Shown here piece after piece: positions 5,867 through 5,955 of a stretch of DNA of 5,955 bases. The stretch covers positions 1 to 5,955 of the forward strand of contig CALUSZ010000154.1 in NCBI GenBank assembly GCA_944323495.1, written 5' to 3'. The notes under the pieces are model-generated. The model did not search any database and was not told where the DNA came from. It worked only from the letters and a program-made list of their open reading frames with translations. The DNA comes from Candidatus Gastranaerophilales bacterium. GTDB lineage: Bacteria; Cyanobacteriota; Vampirovibrionia; Gastranaerophilales; Gastranaerophilaceae. The stretch's first letter is position 1. Each line of letters starts with the position of its first letter. The position numbers and the translations under genes are program-made.

Positions 5867-5955
5867 GGTTTAGATGCAACTTTACATAGGATTAATATGA
5901 TTGAAAACCAGTTTCAATCATTGATGTCGTATGGCGTAAAACCTGACTCTGATTT
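5855..5955 (+). CDS. N-terminus of an unidentified protein, possibly a lytic transglycosylase
   Basis: The gene is cut by the right edge; 33 codons are visible, starting MNLTGLDATLHRINMIE. The ATG has a strong SD, and no stop occurs before the edge. The visible part has no signal peptide. It looks like an amphipathic helix with the pattern L-x-x-I-x-x-I-(E/Q)-x-x-(F), ending YGVKPDSD. A similar short N-terminal helix (V-x-R-I-x-x-I-x-x-R-F) precedes the SLT/goose-lysozyme-like domain in many bacterial lytic transglycosylases that cut peptidoglycan strands, and this is the basis for the tentative name. The catalytic domain lies outside the window, so the assignment is weak; the reality of the gene is much more secure than its product. 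It diverges from uvrA across 201 bp. Confidence 0.7.
   Translation, partial: MNLTGLDATLHRINMIENQFQSLMSYGVKPDSD

Overview
This is an AT-rich bacterial window with short intergenic gaps, clear Shine-Dalgarno (SD) sites on most genes, and the standard genetic code (stops TAA and TAG). I cannot place the organism firmly. The AT-rich gene-dense style, the mix of Hsp20, M16 and UvrA proteins, and the short N-terminus at the right edge would suit an uncultured gut or environmental bacterium. The Melainabacteria/Gastranaerophilales relatives of Cyanobacteria, or a Firmicutes-like lineage, are my best guesses only. No phage, transposon, tRNA, rRNA or CRISPR signature is visible.

Layout, left to right: the C-terminal 61 codons of a left-handed beta-helix (hexapeptide repeat) acyltransferase (+). 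Then a classical cytosolic small heat-shock protein, Hsp20 (+). It converges on an M16-family zinc metallopeptidase (-) across a strong hairpin with A and T tracts on its two sides, which should stop transcription from both directions. The peptidase diverges from a second alpha-crystallin-like protein (+), which has an N-terminal transmembrane helix. That gene ends in a GC-rich terminator facing the end of uvrA (-), a complete 940-residue nucleotide excision repair ATPase. About 200 bp upstream of uvrA a divergent gene (+) starts and runs off the right edge. Only its first 33 codons are visible; it may encode a cell-wall lytic transglycosylase.

Functionally, two Hsp20-family chaperones, one soluble and one membrane-anchored, flank a cytoplasmic zinc peptidase. 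This suggests a small protein quality-control neighbourhood, although the three genes alternate in strand and are not one operon. uvrA looks like an independent housekeeping gene.

The least expected signals are two. One is the membrane-tethered Hsp20 with its Met/Arg-rich helical linker. The other is the leader of the right-edge gene. It holds an 11-bp hairpin whose 3' arm is also complementary to the SD of that gene, and a second perfect hairpin with the start codon in its loop. Together they look like a translation-level switch. uvrA has no SD and a perfect TATAAT placed so that transcription could begin at its ATG, suggesting leaderless expression.
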